Source of the DNA: UBA1258 sp963643225
GTDB taxonomy: Bacteria > Bacillota > Clostridia > Lachnospirales > Lachnospiraceae
Direction of reading: 5' to 3'
Assembly: GCA_963643225.1 (NCBI GenBank)
Contig: CAVIIX010000012.1
Location: 1 to 64,000, forward strand
DNA: 64,000 nucleotides
Under the pieces are notes generated by a model that saw nothing but the letters and a program-made list of their open reading frames with translations, did not search any database and was not told the DNA's origin. Positions 6,560-16,120 of the stretch are shown here, piece after piece; positions within the stretch are counted from its first letter, which is position 1; each line of letters opens with the position of its first letter. Made by a program: the position numbers and the translations under genes.

Positions 6560-8587
6560 ATGCAGTTTTCAAATGATAACGGAGCTTTGGTTGCAAAGCT
6601 TAACGGTGAAACACTCCGTATTGAACCCTGGGGAAATAACGCATTACGTGTGCGTTCCACAATGCTTCAGGCCTTTACGGATCATGACTGGGCTCTCACT
6701 GAAGAGGCTCCAAAGAGCAATGCAGAAATAAAATTTTTTGAAAGGGATAACTGGGTAGGAGACGGCACCATAAATCAGCAGCCCTATGCTTCTATTCGGA
6801 ACGGACGAATTAAGGCAGAGGTTAACTTTGCAGGCGTTATCACTTTCTTTAGAGATGAAAAGCTCATTTTAAGAGAATATTTCAGAAACTACGGTGGTAC
6901 TATTTCAAAGGAGAGCCGTTGCCTAAAGCTTGTAAACCGTGAATGGAAGGGCATTATCGGCGGCACAGGCTTTTGCCTTAATTTAAAATTTGAAGCAAAT
7001 GAAGGCGAAAAAATTTACGGTATGGGTCAGTATCAGCAGCCCTACATGGATTTAAAGGGCAGCATGCTTGAACTTGCTCAGCGCAATTCACAGATAAGCG
7101 TTCCCTTTATGACTTCTTCACTGGGATACGGCTTGCTTTGGAACAATCCGGCAGTAGGCCGCGTTACCTTCGGTAAGAACTTTACCGAATGGATTGCACG
7201 TTCCACACGTCAGATGGACTATTGGATTACGGCAGATGAAAATCCTAAGGCTATCCTTAAAAATTATACAGAGGTTACAGGACATGCTCCCACATTCCCT
7301 GAGGACCTTATGGGCTTATGGCAGTGTAAATTAAGATACCGCACTCAGGACGAGGTTTTAGAGGTAGCAAGAGCGTATCAGAAGGAAGGCATTAAAATCG
7401 ATCAGATAGTAATAGACTTCTTCCACTGGACAGTTCAGGGGGACTGGAAATTTGATACAAAATACTGGCCGGATCCAAAGGCAATGGTTGATGAGCTTCA
7501 TTCAATGGGTATAAAGGTTATCGTATCAGTATGGCCTTCCGTTGACAGAAAGTCAGAAAACTTCCAGCCTATGATGGATCAGGGACTTTTAATCAGAACA
7601 GAACGTGGTGCGGCTCAGACCTACGATTATCAGGGTGACTGCGTAGAAATCGATCCCTTTAATATAGCTACCCGCGAATACGTTTGGAACGTATGTAAAA
7701 AGAATTATTACGATTTTGGTATCGACGCTTTCTGGCTTGATAATTCAGAGCCCGATTACGGCGTGTACGATTTTGAAAATTACAGATACTGCGACGGCCC
7801 GGCTCTTGAAATGAGTAATATGTACCCTCAGATGTACAGCCGCGTATTCTACGATAAGATGAGTAAAATCGGCGATGGTACTGTTGTAAACCTTTTAAGA
7901 TGTGCATGGGCAGGCTCCCAGAAATACGGTAACGTAGTATGGTCAGGCGACGTACCAAGCACATTTGAAGCCTTTTACGATCAGCTGCAGGCAGGTCTTA
8001 ACATGGGTCTTGCAGGTATTCCCTGGTGGACAACAGATATCGGCGGTTTTATGACAGACGATGTAAACGACCCTGATTTCAGAGAGCTTTTAATCCGCTG
8101 GTATCAGTTTGCTGTATATTCGGCAGTGCTGCGTATGCATGGCGACAGAGGTCCCTACAACATTCCTCCTCTTGACACAAGAGACTGGGGCGGCGGATAC
8201 CTTCACACAGGCCAGCCTAACGAGCTATGGAGCTATGGCGAAGACAATTATAAGATTATGAAGAAATATTATGACATAAGAATCGGCATGCATGATTACA
8301 TTAAGTCATTATATGACGAAGCTTCTATAAACGGCTCGCCCTTAATAAGAACAATGTTCTACGAATTTCCTGAGGATGCAAACTGTTGGGAACTTCAGGA
8401 CCAGTACATGTTCGGTAGTGAATACCTCTGTGCTCCTATTTTTAAGCTGCATCAGTTTGAAAGAGAGGTTTATTTACCTTTAGGTGCAAAATGGCAGCTC
8501 ACATCAACAGGTGAAATCTTTGAAGGCGGTAAGCGCGTTTTAGTTAAGGCTCCTATTGATTACATGCCTGTATTTAAGAAAATCTGA
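6560..8587 (+). CDS. Glycoside hydrolase family 31 (alpha-xylosidase or alpha-glucosidase)
   Basis: A 675-residue cytosolic GH31 enzyme that releases alpha-linked glucose or xylose from oligosaccharides. The N-terminal beta-sandwich covers about 1-240; the TIM barrel begins near LMGLWQCKLRYRTQDEV. The nucleophile is Asp394 in DAFWLDNSEPD, and the likely acid/base is Asp464 in WSGDVPSTFEAF; GIPWWTTDIGGF is a GH31 signature. FWLD-[N/E]-[S/A]-EP is more typical of xylosidase-like members, but substrate cannot be fixed from motifs. No signal peptide. An ATG at 6554 abuts the GGAGG, so the ATG at 6560, six bases away, is preferred. Confidence 0.93.
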   Translation: MQFSNDNGALVAKLNGETLRIEPWGNNALRVRSTMLQAFTDHDWALTEEAPKSNAEIKFFERDNWVGDGTINQQPYASIRNGRIKAEVNFAGVITFFRDEKLILREYFRNYGGTISKESRCLKLVNREWKGIIGGTGFCLNLKFEANEGEKIYGMGQYQQPYMDLKGSMLELAQRNSQISVPFMTSSLGYGLLWNNPAVGRVTFGKNFTEWIARSTRQMDYWITADENPKAILKNYTEVTGHAPTFPEDLMGLWQCKLRYRTQDEVLEVARAYQKEGIKIDQIVIDFFHWTVQGDWKFDTKYWPDPKAMVDELHSMGIKVIVSVWPSVDRKSENFQPMMDQGLLIRTERGAAQTYDYQGDCVEIDPFNIATREYVWNVCKKNYYDFGIDAFWLDNSEPDYGVYDFENYRYCDGPALEMSNMYPQMYSRVFYDKMSKIGDGTVVNLLRCAWAGSQKYGNVVWSGDVPSTFEAFYDQLQAGLNMGLAGIPWWTTDIGGFMTDDVNDPDFRELLIRWYQFAVYSAVLRMHGDRGPYNIPPLDTRDWGGGYLHTGQPNELWSYGEDNYKIMKKYYDIRIGMHDYIKSLYDEASINGSPLIRTMFYEFPEDANCWELQDQYMFGSEYLCAPIFKLHQFEREVYLPLGAKWQLTSTGEIFEGGKRVLVKAPIDYMPVFKKI

Positions 8588-8635
8588 TAAATTAACGTAC
8601 AGGGAATTGCAACGCGATTCCTATATGTTAAAAAA

Positions 8636-8665
8636 CGGGAGAGGCTTATTCCTCTCCCGATTTTT
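8636..8665. terminator. Bidirectional terminator between GH31 and trmO
   Basis: CGGGAGAGG (8636-8644) and CCTCTCCCG (8651-8659) form a perfect 9-bp stem, flanked by A-run and T-run on both sides. One arm lies within the last codons of the leftward trmO gene, and the trmO stop codon (8646-8648) is in the loop. Confidence 0.9.
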
Positions 8666-9335
8666 TAATTTCAGTGACGGTTAAAATATTTTCCTTTACC
8701 TTAAATTTAACATTAAAGCCTGCATAGCAAAGCCCATATTCTCTTGACACATCACTTTGATAGTGTGGACGTGGGTCGCCTTTAAGTATATTAATCAAGG
8801 CTTTCTGTTTATTTAAATCAAATTTATTTAATTCACTTTCTTTTATGATAACCGATAAATTTTCATTTAAGTGTGCTCCTGCAAAGCCGTTTGATGCATC
8901 TGTATGGGCATCTGCATAAGGCAAATAGGGCTTAATGTCAAAAATCGGAGTGTTATCTCTTAAATCAATTCCGGATACCTTTAAAATCGGAGCGTTTGAC
9001 ACCTCTATAATAACCTCTTCTAATTTAACGGAAGACAAGCCTATTGGATTTGGCCTAAATGGAGAGCGCGTGGCAAAGACACCCCTTGTTTCGTTCCCAC
9101 CTAAGCGGGGAGGTCTGACGGTTGCGTTAAAGGTATCTGTAGGAATTCCTTCAAATTTCCATAAAAGCCATAAATAATCAAATTCTTCAATTCCCTTAAC
9201 TGCATCAGTCCTCCTGAATTCAGGCTCGAATTCTATATAGCCTGTAGCTTCAGGCACTAAGCCACTCTGCCTTGGAATCCCGAATTTTTCAGGAAAGTCT
9301 GTATGAATGTGCGCAATGATTTTTAGATTATCCAT
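8646..9335 (-). CDS. trmO: tRNA (N6-threonylcarbamoyladenosine(37)-N6)-methyltransferase TrmO
   Basis: A 229-residue TrmO/YaeB/TsaA-family enzyme that methylates t6A37 of certain tRNAs using S-adenosylmethionine. Signatures are IAHIHTDFPEKFGIPRQSGL at the start, EFDYLWLLWKF, the RPPRLGGNETRGVFATRSPF block, RPNPIGLSSVKLEE and DNTPIFDIKPYLPYAD. The C-terminal part (ALINILKGDPRPHYQ) matches the family's C-terminal domain. An upstream in-frame ATG at 9368 lies inside a terminator hairpin, so the start at 9335 is chosen; it has no Shine-Dalgarno and an extended -10 six bases upstream, so it is probably leaderless. Confidence 0.93.
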   Translation of the reverse strand: MDNLKIIAHIHTDFPEKFGIPRQSGLVPEATGYIEFEPEFRRTDAVKGIEEFDYLWLLWKFEGIPTDTFNATVRPPRLGGNETRGVFATRSPFRPNPIGLSSVKLEEVIIEVSNAPILKVSGIDLRDNTPIFDIKPYLPYADAHTDASNGFAGAHLNENLSVIIKESELNKFDLNKQKALINILKGDPRPHYQSDVSREYGLCYAGFNVKFKVKENILTVTEIKKSGEE

Positions 9336-9341
9336 ATCTAT

Positions 9342-9350
9342 ATAGTAGCA
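9342..9350 (-). promoter_or_regulatory. Extended -10 of trmO
   Basis: On the minus strand TGC-TACTAT ends six bases before the trmO ATG at 9335. The -35 position falls in the upstream terminator hairpin and is a poor match, so the extended -10 would carry recognition. Confidence 0.4.
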
Positions 9351-9380
9351 TAAAAATACCCACTGCATAGTGCAGTGGGT
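9351..9380 (-). terminator. Terminator of the trigger-factor-like gene
   Basis: ACCCACTGCA and TGCAGTGGGT are perfect 10-bp arms around a 3-nt loop (9358-9380); on the minus strand the stem is followed by TATTTTTA. The stem sequence resembles the hairpin of the dispersed repeat (ACCCACTGCC/GGCAGTGGGT), but the rest of the repeat is absent here. Confidence 0.85.
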
Positions 9381-9403
9381 AAATTAATTTTTCTTTTGAC
9401 GTA

Positions 9404-10615
9404 TTATTGAATTGTAACTAAATCAGCAAGATAATTGATAACGCTGTATTTGATTGCAACCTGGTGTAAATAAGCGGAGCCGTAAGTTTCAACTATGTCT
9501 TCACCACCGTAGAGCTCTACAACTTCTGCGTACTGTTCGTCTGAAACGGTTAAGCCGTTGTTTTTATAGAAGGCTTCGTAGGTCATGTCTAAAGCAGCAA
9601 GCTTCTTTGCGGAGTCCTTTAAATGGCTTTCGTATTCCGTATCAGTCATGCCGGTGTAATCTGAAAAGCTTTCATACATCTTAGAACCGTAATAGTAGTA
9701 GTAATAATTGTTGTAGTATTCATAGTTCTGTTCATCACGATATTTTGCAACAGCCTTTAAGTGCTTTACATAGGATGAAGGAACAGCCTTTGCTTCCGCA
9801 TTGTCTGAAATATAAGTGGAAATGTAGGTTTTAACGTTTGATTCGTAGCCTGTTTTTCTTAAATATTCAGTGAATTCTTCAGCGCTTGAAGCGTATTCAC
9901 TGTAGTTTTCAAGTACGAAGGCATCGTCGTATTTGGGTGTTACTTTAATTGAGTTAACTACACATTCAAATGTTGCATCCTTACCGTTTAAATCGGTGTT
10001 GGTGGTGGAATAATCTTCAGGGAAGGTGACTTCAACGGTAACAGAATCACCGGGATGTGCACCGACTAACTGATCTTCAAAGTCATCAATGAAGCTGCCG
10101 GAGCCGATTTCAAGAGTCTGTCCTGTGGCTGTGCCGCCGTCAAATGCCACACCGTCTATTGTGCCTGCATAATCTAAATTGATGGAGTCGCCCAAAGCAA
10201 CTGTAAGGCTTGCATCGTCTGAATAAGAAGCTGCACTTGCTAAAAGTGAATCGATGTCTGACTGAACATCTTCGTCGGTATATTCAACCTCGCTTGCAGG
10301 TATTACAAGACTTTCAAGTGCAAGGTCTTTTACCCCTGAAAGCTTAGCTCCCTCAATGTAACCCTCTTCTGTTAAGCCTTCCGAATAGTCACTTGAAGAA
10401 GTGGTGGTGTTGACACTTTGTACAATACCCATTGCAATAACGCCTATTACAACTACGGCGATTACAATACCGATAACCCAGCCCAGAATGCCGTCAAATT
10501 TTTTCTTAGCCTTTTCAGCCTTTACTTCGGCTTTTATGGCATCACGTTTTGCTTTTGATTTGCTGACGCCTGCTGTTTCATTAACAACAGCGTCGTTTTT
10601 GATTTCTTCGCTCAT
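9404..10615 (-). CDS. Membrane-anchored trigger-factor-like peptidyl-prolyl isomerase
   Basis: A 403-residue protein. Residues 1-40 are charged and cytosolic, one transmembrane segment covers about 43-66, and the rest should lie outside. The external part has a trigger-factor-type FKBP domain at about 150-235: LGDSINLDYAGTIDGVAF, LEIGSGSFIDDFEDQLVG, VTFPEDYS and LNGKDATFECVV. A helical C-terminal region like the trigger-factor chaperone domain follows, with a tyrosine-rich insertion (NYEYYNNYYYYYYGSKMY). The ribosome-binding domain of true trigger factor is missing. It likely helps fold exported proteins, like PrsA but of another family. GGGAGAGG supports the start at 10615 over the ATG at 10648. 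Confidence 0.85.
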   Translation of the reverse strand: MSEEIKNDAVVNETAGVSKSKAKRDAIKAEVKAEKAKKKFDGILGWVIGIVIAVVVIGVIAMGIVQSVNTTTSSSDYSEGLTEEGYIEGAKLSGVKDLALESLVIPASEVEYTDEDVQSDIDSLLASAASYSDDASLTVALGDSINLDYAGTIDGVAFDGGTATGQTLEIGSGSFIDDFEDQLVGAHPGDSVTVEVTFPEDYSTTNTDLNGKDATFECVVNSIKVTPKYDDAFVLENYSEYASSAEEFTEYLRKTGYESNVKTYISTYISDNAEAKAVPSSYVKHLKAVAKYRDEQNYEYYNNYYYYYYGSKMYESFSDYTGMTDTEYESHLKDSAKKLAALDMTYEAFYKNNGLTVSDEQYAEVVELYGGEDIVETYGSAYLHQVAIKYSVINYLADLVTIQ

Positions 10616-10741
10616 AATAAATTCCTCTCCCGGCGCAAAATTCAGCACCGCAATATAAAGAGTATACGATTTTTTTTAAAATCTGTAAATCCCTAAACGC
10701 CTTATAAAATGTGAAAAAAGGATGAAAAATAGTTTTACAGG

Positions 10742-10750
10742 TGGTATGAT
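10742..10750 (+). promoter_or_regulatory. Extended -10 of the aminopeptidase gene
   Basis: TGG-TATGAT (10742-10750), about 50 bp before the ATG, with a weak -35 (ATGAAA at 10722-10727). Confidence 0.4.
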
Positions 10751-10801
10751 AAGTTTAAGTGTAGTCTTTTAAAGCACGCTAAATAAAAGGGAGTCTTTTT
10801 T

Positions 10802-12058
10802 ATGAAAGATTTAATTAATTTTATAAATGCAAGCCCTACGGCTTTTCATTGTATAGATAATATTAAAAAAGCACTGGACGAACAGTGCTATATGGAGCTT
10901 TCGGAGGGAGAGTCCTGGCGTCTTTCAAAGTCAAGAAAGTGCTTTGTTACAAGAAATTCCTCAAGCTTAATTGCCTTTGCAATGCCGGAGCGTGAAATAA
11001 AGGGCTTCCACATTTTCAGCGCCCATTCTGATTCTCCTGCTTTCAGAATAAAGGAAAATCCTGAAATGATATCTGAAAACGGCTACGTACGTCTTAACGT
11101 GGAAAAATACGGCGGCATGATTATGCCTTCCTGGTATGACAGACCCTTATCAATTGCTGGAAGAGTGGTAGTAAAGGAAAACGGCGCTTTAATCGAGAAA
11201 CTTATTAACATAGACAAGGATTTGTGCGTTATCCCTAACGTTGCAATCCACTTAAAATCTGACGTTAACACAGGAGCTTCCTACAGCGCCCAGAACGATT
11301 TGCTTCCTTTGTTTGGCGATATTTCTTCCAAAGAAAATTTTGAAAAGCTTATAGCAAAAGAAGCAAAAACCGATGTAAAAAACATATACGGTAAGGACTT
11401 ATTTTTATATGCACGTGAAAAGGGCAGTGTAATAGGAAGTAAAAGGGAGCTTTTACTTTCCCCACGTCTTGACGACCAGGCCTGTGTTTATGCAGGCTTA
11501 CAGGGGCTTCTTGATTCAGAGCCAGGTGAATACATAAGAGTACTTGCTGTTTTTGATAACGAAGAGGTGGGAAGCGGAACAAAACAGGGAGCCGATTCGA
11601 CCTTCCTTGAGGATACCCTTTTCAGAATTTCCGAATCAATTTCTTTATCAAGAACTGACTATTTAAAGCTTTTATCGGAAAGCTTTAATATATCGGCTGA
11701 TAATGCCCATGCGGTACATCCGGCACTCCCAATAAAGTCAGACCCTACATCCCGTCCTGTTTTAAATAAGGGCGTGGTGCTTAAATTTAACGGAAACCAG
11801 CGCTATGCAACGGATGCGGTTTCTGCAGCCTTTTTTAGGGAGCTTGCAGAAAAGGCAGGGGTTACACTTCAAAATTACTACAACAATTCAGATGTTTCTG
11901 GCGGCTCAACTCTTGGAAATCTTTCAACAGCTCATGTTTCCGTTAAAACTGTTGATATCGGCCTTCCCCAGCTTGCAATGCATTCGGCGGTTGAAACTAT
12001 GGGTACCAAAGACTTTAAGGATCTTGTAAAAATAGCAAAAAAATATTTCGAGGAATAA
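10802..12058 (+). CDS. apeB: M18 family aminopeptidase
   Basis: A 418-residue zinc aminopeptidase that trims N-terminal, usually acidic, residues from peptides in the cytosol and commonly forms dodecamers. Family signatures in order are FSAHSDSPAFRIKENP (metal-binding His/Asp), YGGMIMPSWYDRPLSIAG, LSPRLDDQACVYAGLQG (bridging Asp), FDNEEVGSGTKQGADS (catalytic and metal Glu), SADNAHAVHPALP and, near the end, the histidine in LAMHSAVETMG. AAAAGGGAG precedes the start. The gene ends three bases before an AraC regulator, so the two are probably cotranscribed. The symbol follows common usage for this family. Confidence 0.93.
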   Translation: MKDLINFINASPTAFHCIDNIKKALDEQCYMELSEGESWRLSKSRKCFVTRNSSSLIAFAMPEREIKGFHIFSAHSDSPAFRIKENPEMISENGYVRLNVEKYGGMIMPSWYDRPLSIAGRVVVKENGALIEKLINIDKDLCVIPNVAIHLKSDVNTGASYSAQNDLLPLFGDISSKENFEKLIAKEAKTDVKNIYGKDLFLYAREKGSVIGSKRELLLSPRLDDQACVYAGLQGLLDSEPGEYIRVLAVFDNEEVGSGTKQGADSTFLEDTLFRISESISLSRTDYLKLLSESFNISADNAHAVHPALPIKSDPTSRPVLNKGVVLKFNGNQRYATDAVSAAFFRELAEKAGVTLQNYYNNSDVSGGSTLGNLSTAHVSVKTVDIGLPQLAMHSAVETMGTKDFKDLVKIAKKYFEE

Positions 12059-12061
12059 TCC

Positions 12062-13012
12062 ATGGACAAGGAACTGATTCAGGGCTACGATAATCCGGAT
12101 TACCCTGTGGCAGTCAACTTCATAGAAAGAAAAAAGGATGAAGGAACTAAAGGCGAATGGGTGGTGCGCCCTCATGAAATAGAGCTTTTGATTGTAAATA
12201 ACGGAGAGCTTAAAATATCCTGTAATGACAAAACCAGAAGAGCACTTCCCGGTCAGGGGGTTTTAATTAACATGAATACCCGTCACCGCATTACGTCTTC
12301 TGCAAAAGAAAATACGACCTACTACAGCGTGGTAGCGGCTCCTGCCTTTGCTCTTGAAGCAGAGCCTGAATCAGCCATGTTTGATAAATATATTGCTCCT
12401 ATTAAAGGGGATAAGGCCTTTACCTGCCTTGTGCTGGATGAAGCCAATTTAAAGGATGAAAGCGCCATTAATAAAATAAACGATATAATCGTTGCCAATA
12501 CCATTAAAAAGACAGGGTATGAACTTTTGACAAAGAGTTATATCTGCATGCTGTGGGTATTGTTACTTGATTATTTAATGACAAAAGAAGCAAACTTTAA
12601 CGGACGAAACGTACCCTCCCAGGATGAAATAAGAGTAAGATGTGCCATTAAGTATATGTCTGAAAATTATGCGGATTTAATTACTCTTGAAGATCTGGCA
12701 AATAAAATACACGTAAGCCGTAACGAATGCTGCAGATGCTTTAAAAGAGTCATGCAGGTATCTCCTGTAGATTTTTTAATTAAAATAAGAATATTTGCGG
12801 CAGCTAAACTTTTATATAAGGCACCTTTAAATGTAGAGTCTATATCCGGACTTGCCATTCAGACAGGCTTTAACAATATCAGTTACTTTAACCGTGCCTT
12901 TAAAAAGCACATGGAGTGTACACCTACACAGTTTCAGAAAATGTTAAAAACAGACCCTGAAGAAGCAAAAGCACTTTTTGACAACCTTCAGGAGGCTGTT
13001 ACGGGATTATAG
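12062..13012 (+). CDS. AraC family transcriptional regulator
   Basis: A 316-residue regulator. The first ~170 residues look like a cupin-type sensor domain (GELKISCNDKTRRALPGQGV then NMNTRHRI). The last 100 are the double helix-turn-helix AraC domain: YADLITLEDLANKIHVSRN and CFKRVMQVSPVDFLIKIRI, then SGLAIQTGFNNISYFNRAF and KKHMECTPTQF. It starts 3 bp after the aminopeptidase stop, using GAGGAATAA in that gene's end as ribosome binding site, and precedes the lacZ-type gene by 46 bp. It is a good candidate regulator of that beta-galactosidase in response to a sugar ligand. Confidence 0.92.
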   Translation: MDKELIQGYDNPDYPVAVNFIERKKDEGTKGEWVVRPHEIELLIVNNGELKISCNDKTRRALPGQGVLINMNTRHRITSSAKENTTYYSVVAAPAFALEAEPESAMFDKYIAPIKGDKAFTCLVLDEANLKDESAINKINDIIVANTIKKTGYELLTKSYICMLWVLLLDYLMTKEANFNGRNVPSQDEIRVRCAIKYMSENYADLITLEDLANKIHVSRNECCRCFKRVMQVSPVDFLIKIRIFAAAKLLYKAPLNVESISGLAIQTGFNNISYFNRAFKKHMECTPTQFQKMLKTDPEEAKALFDNLQEAVTGL

Positions 13013-13058
13013 GGGAATTTAGGGAAAAGAATTTTAATTAAGAAAGCGAAAGAAAAGG

Positions 13059-16000
13059 ATGACAACAGAGGAGTTACATTTATTTTTACAAAACCCAGAA
13101 ATGACGGGCGAGAATTTAGTGCCGGCCCATTCAGATCACTTCTTTTATGAAAATGAGAAGGATTTAATTAAAGGCGAAGACATGCCTCTTAAGCAAAGCC
13201 TTAACGGTGTGTGGAAATTTAAATATTCAAAAAATTTATTCAAACGTCCAAAAGACTTTTATAAGGAAGGCTTTGATGTATCTGAATTTGATGATATTTT
13301 AGTACCCTGCCACATTGAAATGCAGGGCTATGACAGAAAACACTATACAAACATGAATTATCCCTGGGACGGAAGAGAGAATTTAATGCCGCCGGAAATT
13401 TCCAGGGATGATGCTCCTGTAGGCAGCTATGTGCTTGATTTTAAGGTAGATAAAAATTTAAAGAACAAGCCGCTTTTTATTTCTTTTCAGGGAGTTGAAA
13501 CCGCCTTCAGACTTTTCTGTAACGGTGAATACGTAGGTTTTTCAGAAGATTCCTTTACACCTGCTGATTTTGAACTTACAAAATTCATTAAATCAGGCAG
13601 AAACAGAATCTGCGCGGAGGTATATAAGCGCTCAAGTGCTTCCTGGCTCGAGGACCAGGATATGTGGAGATTTTTCGGTATATTCAGGGAGGTTTTCCTA
13701 TATGCCTATCCTTCACTTCATGTTAAAGATATGTGCGTACAGGCCGTGCTTGATGAAAATTACGAAAAGGGTATTCTTGACGTAGCCTGCAAGACTTACG
13801 GCCCTGTTAAAAGGGCTTCTTTGGAATTATTTACAGAAGATGGAAACAGAGCCTTTGAATTCCCAATGGAAGTAACGCCCAATTCTTTAAAGCTTCATAC
13901 TGAAGGCTTATTTGTAAACACATGGAGTGCCGAAGACCCCTTCCTTTATGACTTAAGGATTTCCTTAAAGGATGAGACTGATTCGGTCAAGGAAATTTCC
14001 ACATGCAAAATCGGCTTCAGGACATTTGAACTTAAAAATAATTTAATGCTTATAAACGGCAAAAGAATCGTATTTAAGGGTGTGGACCGCCATGAATTTT
14101 CTGCTCTTAACGGACGATGCTGTACAAAGGAGGAAATGCTTTGGGATATAAAGACCTTTAAGAAAAATAATATAAATGCTGTAAGAACATCTCATTATCC
14201 AAATCAGTCAATGTGGTACAGACTCTGTGATGAATACGGAATTTACATGATTGATGAGACTAATTTGGAAACTCACGGTACCTGGCACAGAGAAGAATGC
14301 CGAAAGAATGACATGGTAGTGCCGGGCTCCAAGCCTGAATGGAAAAAGGCTGTTATAGAGCGTGCAGAACACATGCTTATGAGAGACAGAAACCATCCAG
14401 CTGTTTTAATATGGTCTCTTGGCAATGAATCCTACGGTGGCGATAATTTCGTTGCAATGCATGATTTCCTTAAGGAAAAGGATTCAACCCGTTTAGTACA
14501 CTATGAAGGCGTTGTAAATTACAGAGCTTCCGATGCCGCTACCGACATGGAAACGAGAATGTATGCAAAGCCTCAGGAAATAAGAGAATATTTGTCAAAC
14601 AATCCTAAAAAGCCATATTTATCCTGTGAATATATGCATGCCATGGGTAATTCACTTGGCGGTATGAAGCTCTATACGGATTTAGAGGATGAATTTGAAA
14701 TGTATCAGGGTGGTTTTATCTGGGATTATTTAGACCAGGCACTCTGGCAGAGACACGGCGATAAAATGCGCCTTGCCTATGGCGGCGATTTTGGGGACCG
14801 CACCACAGAATACTGCTTCTGCACCGACGGTCTTGTATTTGCAAACAGAGTTGAGTCTCCTAAGTGTATGGAGGCTAAAAACCTTTATGCGAACGTTCAC
14901 TTACAGGCAACAGACAAAGAAATCGTAATAGAAAACCGCAATTTATTTATTGATTTATCAAGATATTATTTTGTATACACTGTATCTGAAAACGGTAAGA
15001 TAATATATACAAAAACCTTTACAGACATTAATTTACGTCCCGGTGAAAGGGCTTCTTATCTGGTAGAGCCTGAGGATGAATTAAAGCCTGATGCAGATTA
15101 TGTATTCAGAATAAAAATGTGTGAAAAGAATGAGACAAAATGGGCTAAGGCAGGCTTTATGGTTGCTTTTAATGAGTCTGTTAAATTTGCAAGGGTAAAT
15201 CCAGTTCTTTTGACAAAGGATAATACCGCAAAGGAATTTAAGCACGTAGGTACCTTTGTATGTAATAGAGGCGCGGATACAGATGATTACAGCCTTCTTT
15301 TCTCGGATGTAAGAAAGGGCGTGGGCGGTCTTGTTTCCTTAAGGGATAAAGAAAAGGAAATCGTGACAATGCCTCCGAAGCCTTCATATTTCAGAGCCTA
15401 TACCGACAACGATAAGGGCTTTAGGCTTGGAGAAAAGGCGCATTTCTGGCACATGTTAAGCTTATACCAGGGAGCAAGCCTTGATTATTTTGAAAATAAG
15501 GGTGAATATGTTGAAGCTAAATATTCATATACAGCTCCGGAATCTGAGGAAATAATTTCTGAAATTGTTTATAAGGCATACCCTGACAAGCGTCTTGAAG
15601 TTAAGGCTAAATATCTGGGTAAGGAAAATCGTCCGATTTTACCTTTGTTTGGTTTTGAAATGAAGCTTGATAAGGAATATGATAATGTTGAATATTTTGG
15701 AAAGGGTCCCGTTGAAAATTATATAGACAGAAGCAACGGCGTTTATACCGACATATTTAAAGAAAAGGTAGAGGATAATCTGACGCCTTATCTGATTCCT
15801 CAGGAAGCAGGTAACCGTACAGGAGTGCGTTATGCAAAGGTTACCAATGACGAAGGTCACGGACTTTTATTTGCAAGCCTGGAAGGCACCTTTGAACTTG
15901 GCTTTTTACCATACAGTGCCTATGAAATGGAAAATGCTCTTCATTTAGACGAGCTTCCTTTAAGAAATTATACATGGATAAGAATTAATGCAGCGCAGAT

Positions 16001-16103
16001 GGGTGTAGGCGGAGATGACTCCTGGGGAGCTTCTGTACAGAAGGAATTTTTGCTTGATTCTTCCAAGGACTACGAGGTTTCTTTTGAAGTAAGAATAATA
16101 TAA
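13059..16103 (+). CDS. lacZ: Beta-galactosidase, GH2 LacZ type
   Basis: A full-length 1014-residue LacZ-type enzyme, cytosolic, hydrolysing lactose or other beta-galactosides. Order: sugar-binding domain (LQNPEMTGENLVPAHSDH onward, 10-220), Ig-like domain, TIM barrel from about 325 (NGKRIVFKGVDRHEFS), second Ig-like domain, and the small-chain beta-sandwich from about 740 to the end. The acid/base is Glu457 in WSLGNESYGG and the nucleophile Glu524 in CEYMHAMGNS. The only ATG has AAGG abutting it, so the ribosome binding site is poorly spaced. It follows an AraC gene on the same strand and precedes rfbD closely. Confidence 0.95.
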   Translation: MTTEELHLFLQNPEMTGENLVPAHSDHFFYENEKDLIKGEDMPLKQSLNGVWKFKYSKNLFKRPKDFYKEGFDVSEFDDILVPCHIEMQGYDRKHYTNMNYPWDGRENLMPPEISRDDAPVGSYVLDFKVDKNLKNKPLFISFQGVETAFRLFCNGEYVGFSEDSFTPADFELTKFIKSGRNRICAEVYKRSSASWLEDQDMWRFFGIFREVFLYAYPSLHVKDMCVQAVLDENYEKGILDVACKTYGPVKRASLELFTEDGNRAFEFPMEVTPNSLKLHTEGLFVNTWSAEDPFLYDLRISLKDETDSVKEISTCKIGFRTFELKNNLMLINGKRIVFKGVDRHEFSALNGRCCTKEEMLWDIKTFKKNNINAVRTSHYPNQSMWYRLCDEYGIYMIDETNLETHGTWHREECRKNDMVVPGSKPEWKKAVIERAEHMLMRDRNHPAVLIWSLGNESYGGDNFVAMHDFLKEKDSTRLVHYEGVVNYRASDAATDMETRMYAKPQEIREYLSNNPKKPYLSCEYMHAMGNSLGGMKLYTDLEDEFEMYQGGFIWDYLDQALWQRHGDKMRLAYGGDFGDRTTEYCFCTDGLVFANRVESPKCMEAKNLYANVHLQATDKEIVIENRNLFIDLSRYYFVYTVSENGKIIYTKTFTDINLRPGERASYLVEPEDELKPDADYVFRIKMCEKNETKWAKAGFMVAFNESVKFARVNPVLLTKDNTAKEFKHVGTFVCNRGADTDDYSLLFSDVRKGVGGLVSLRDKEKEIVTMPPKPSYFRAYTDNDKGFRLGEKAHFWHMLSLYQGASLDYFENKGEYVEAKYSYTAPESEEIISEIVYKAYPDKRLEVKAKYLGKENRPILPLFGFEMKLDKEYDNVEYFGKGPVENYIDRSNGVYTDIFKEKVEDNLTPYLIPQEAGNRTGVRYAKVTNDEGHGLLFASLEGTFELGFLPYSAYEMENALHLDELPLRNYTWIRINAAQMGVGGDDSWGASVQKEFLLDSSKDYEVSFEVRII

Positions 16104-16120
16104 TTAAGAGGTATTTTAAC

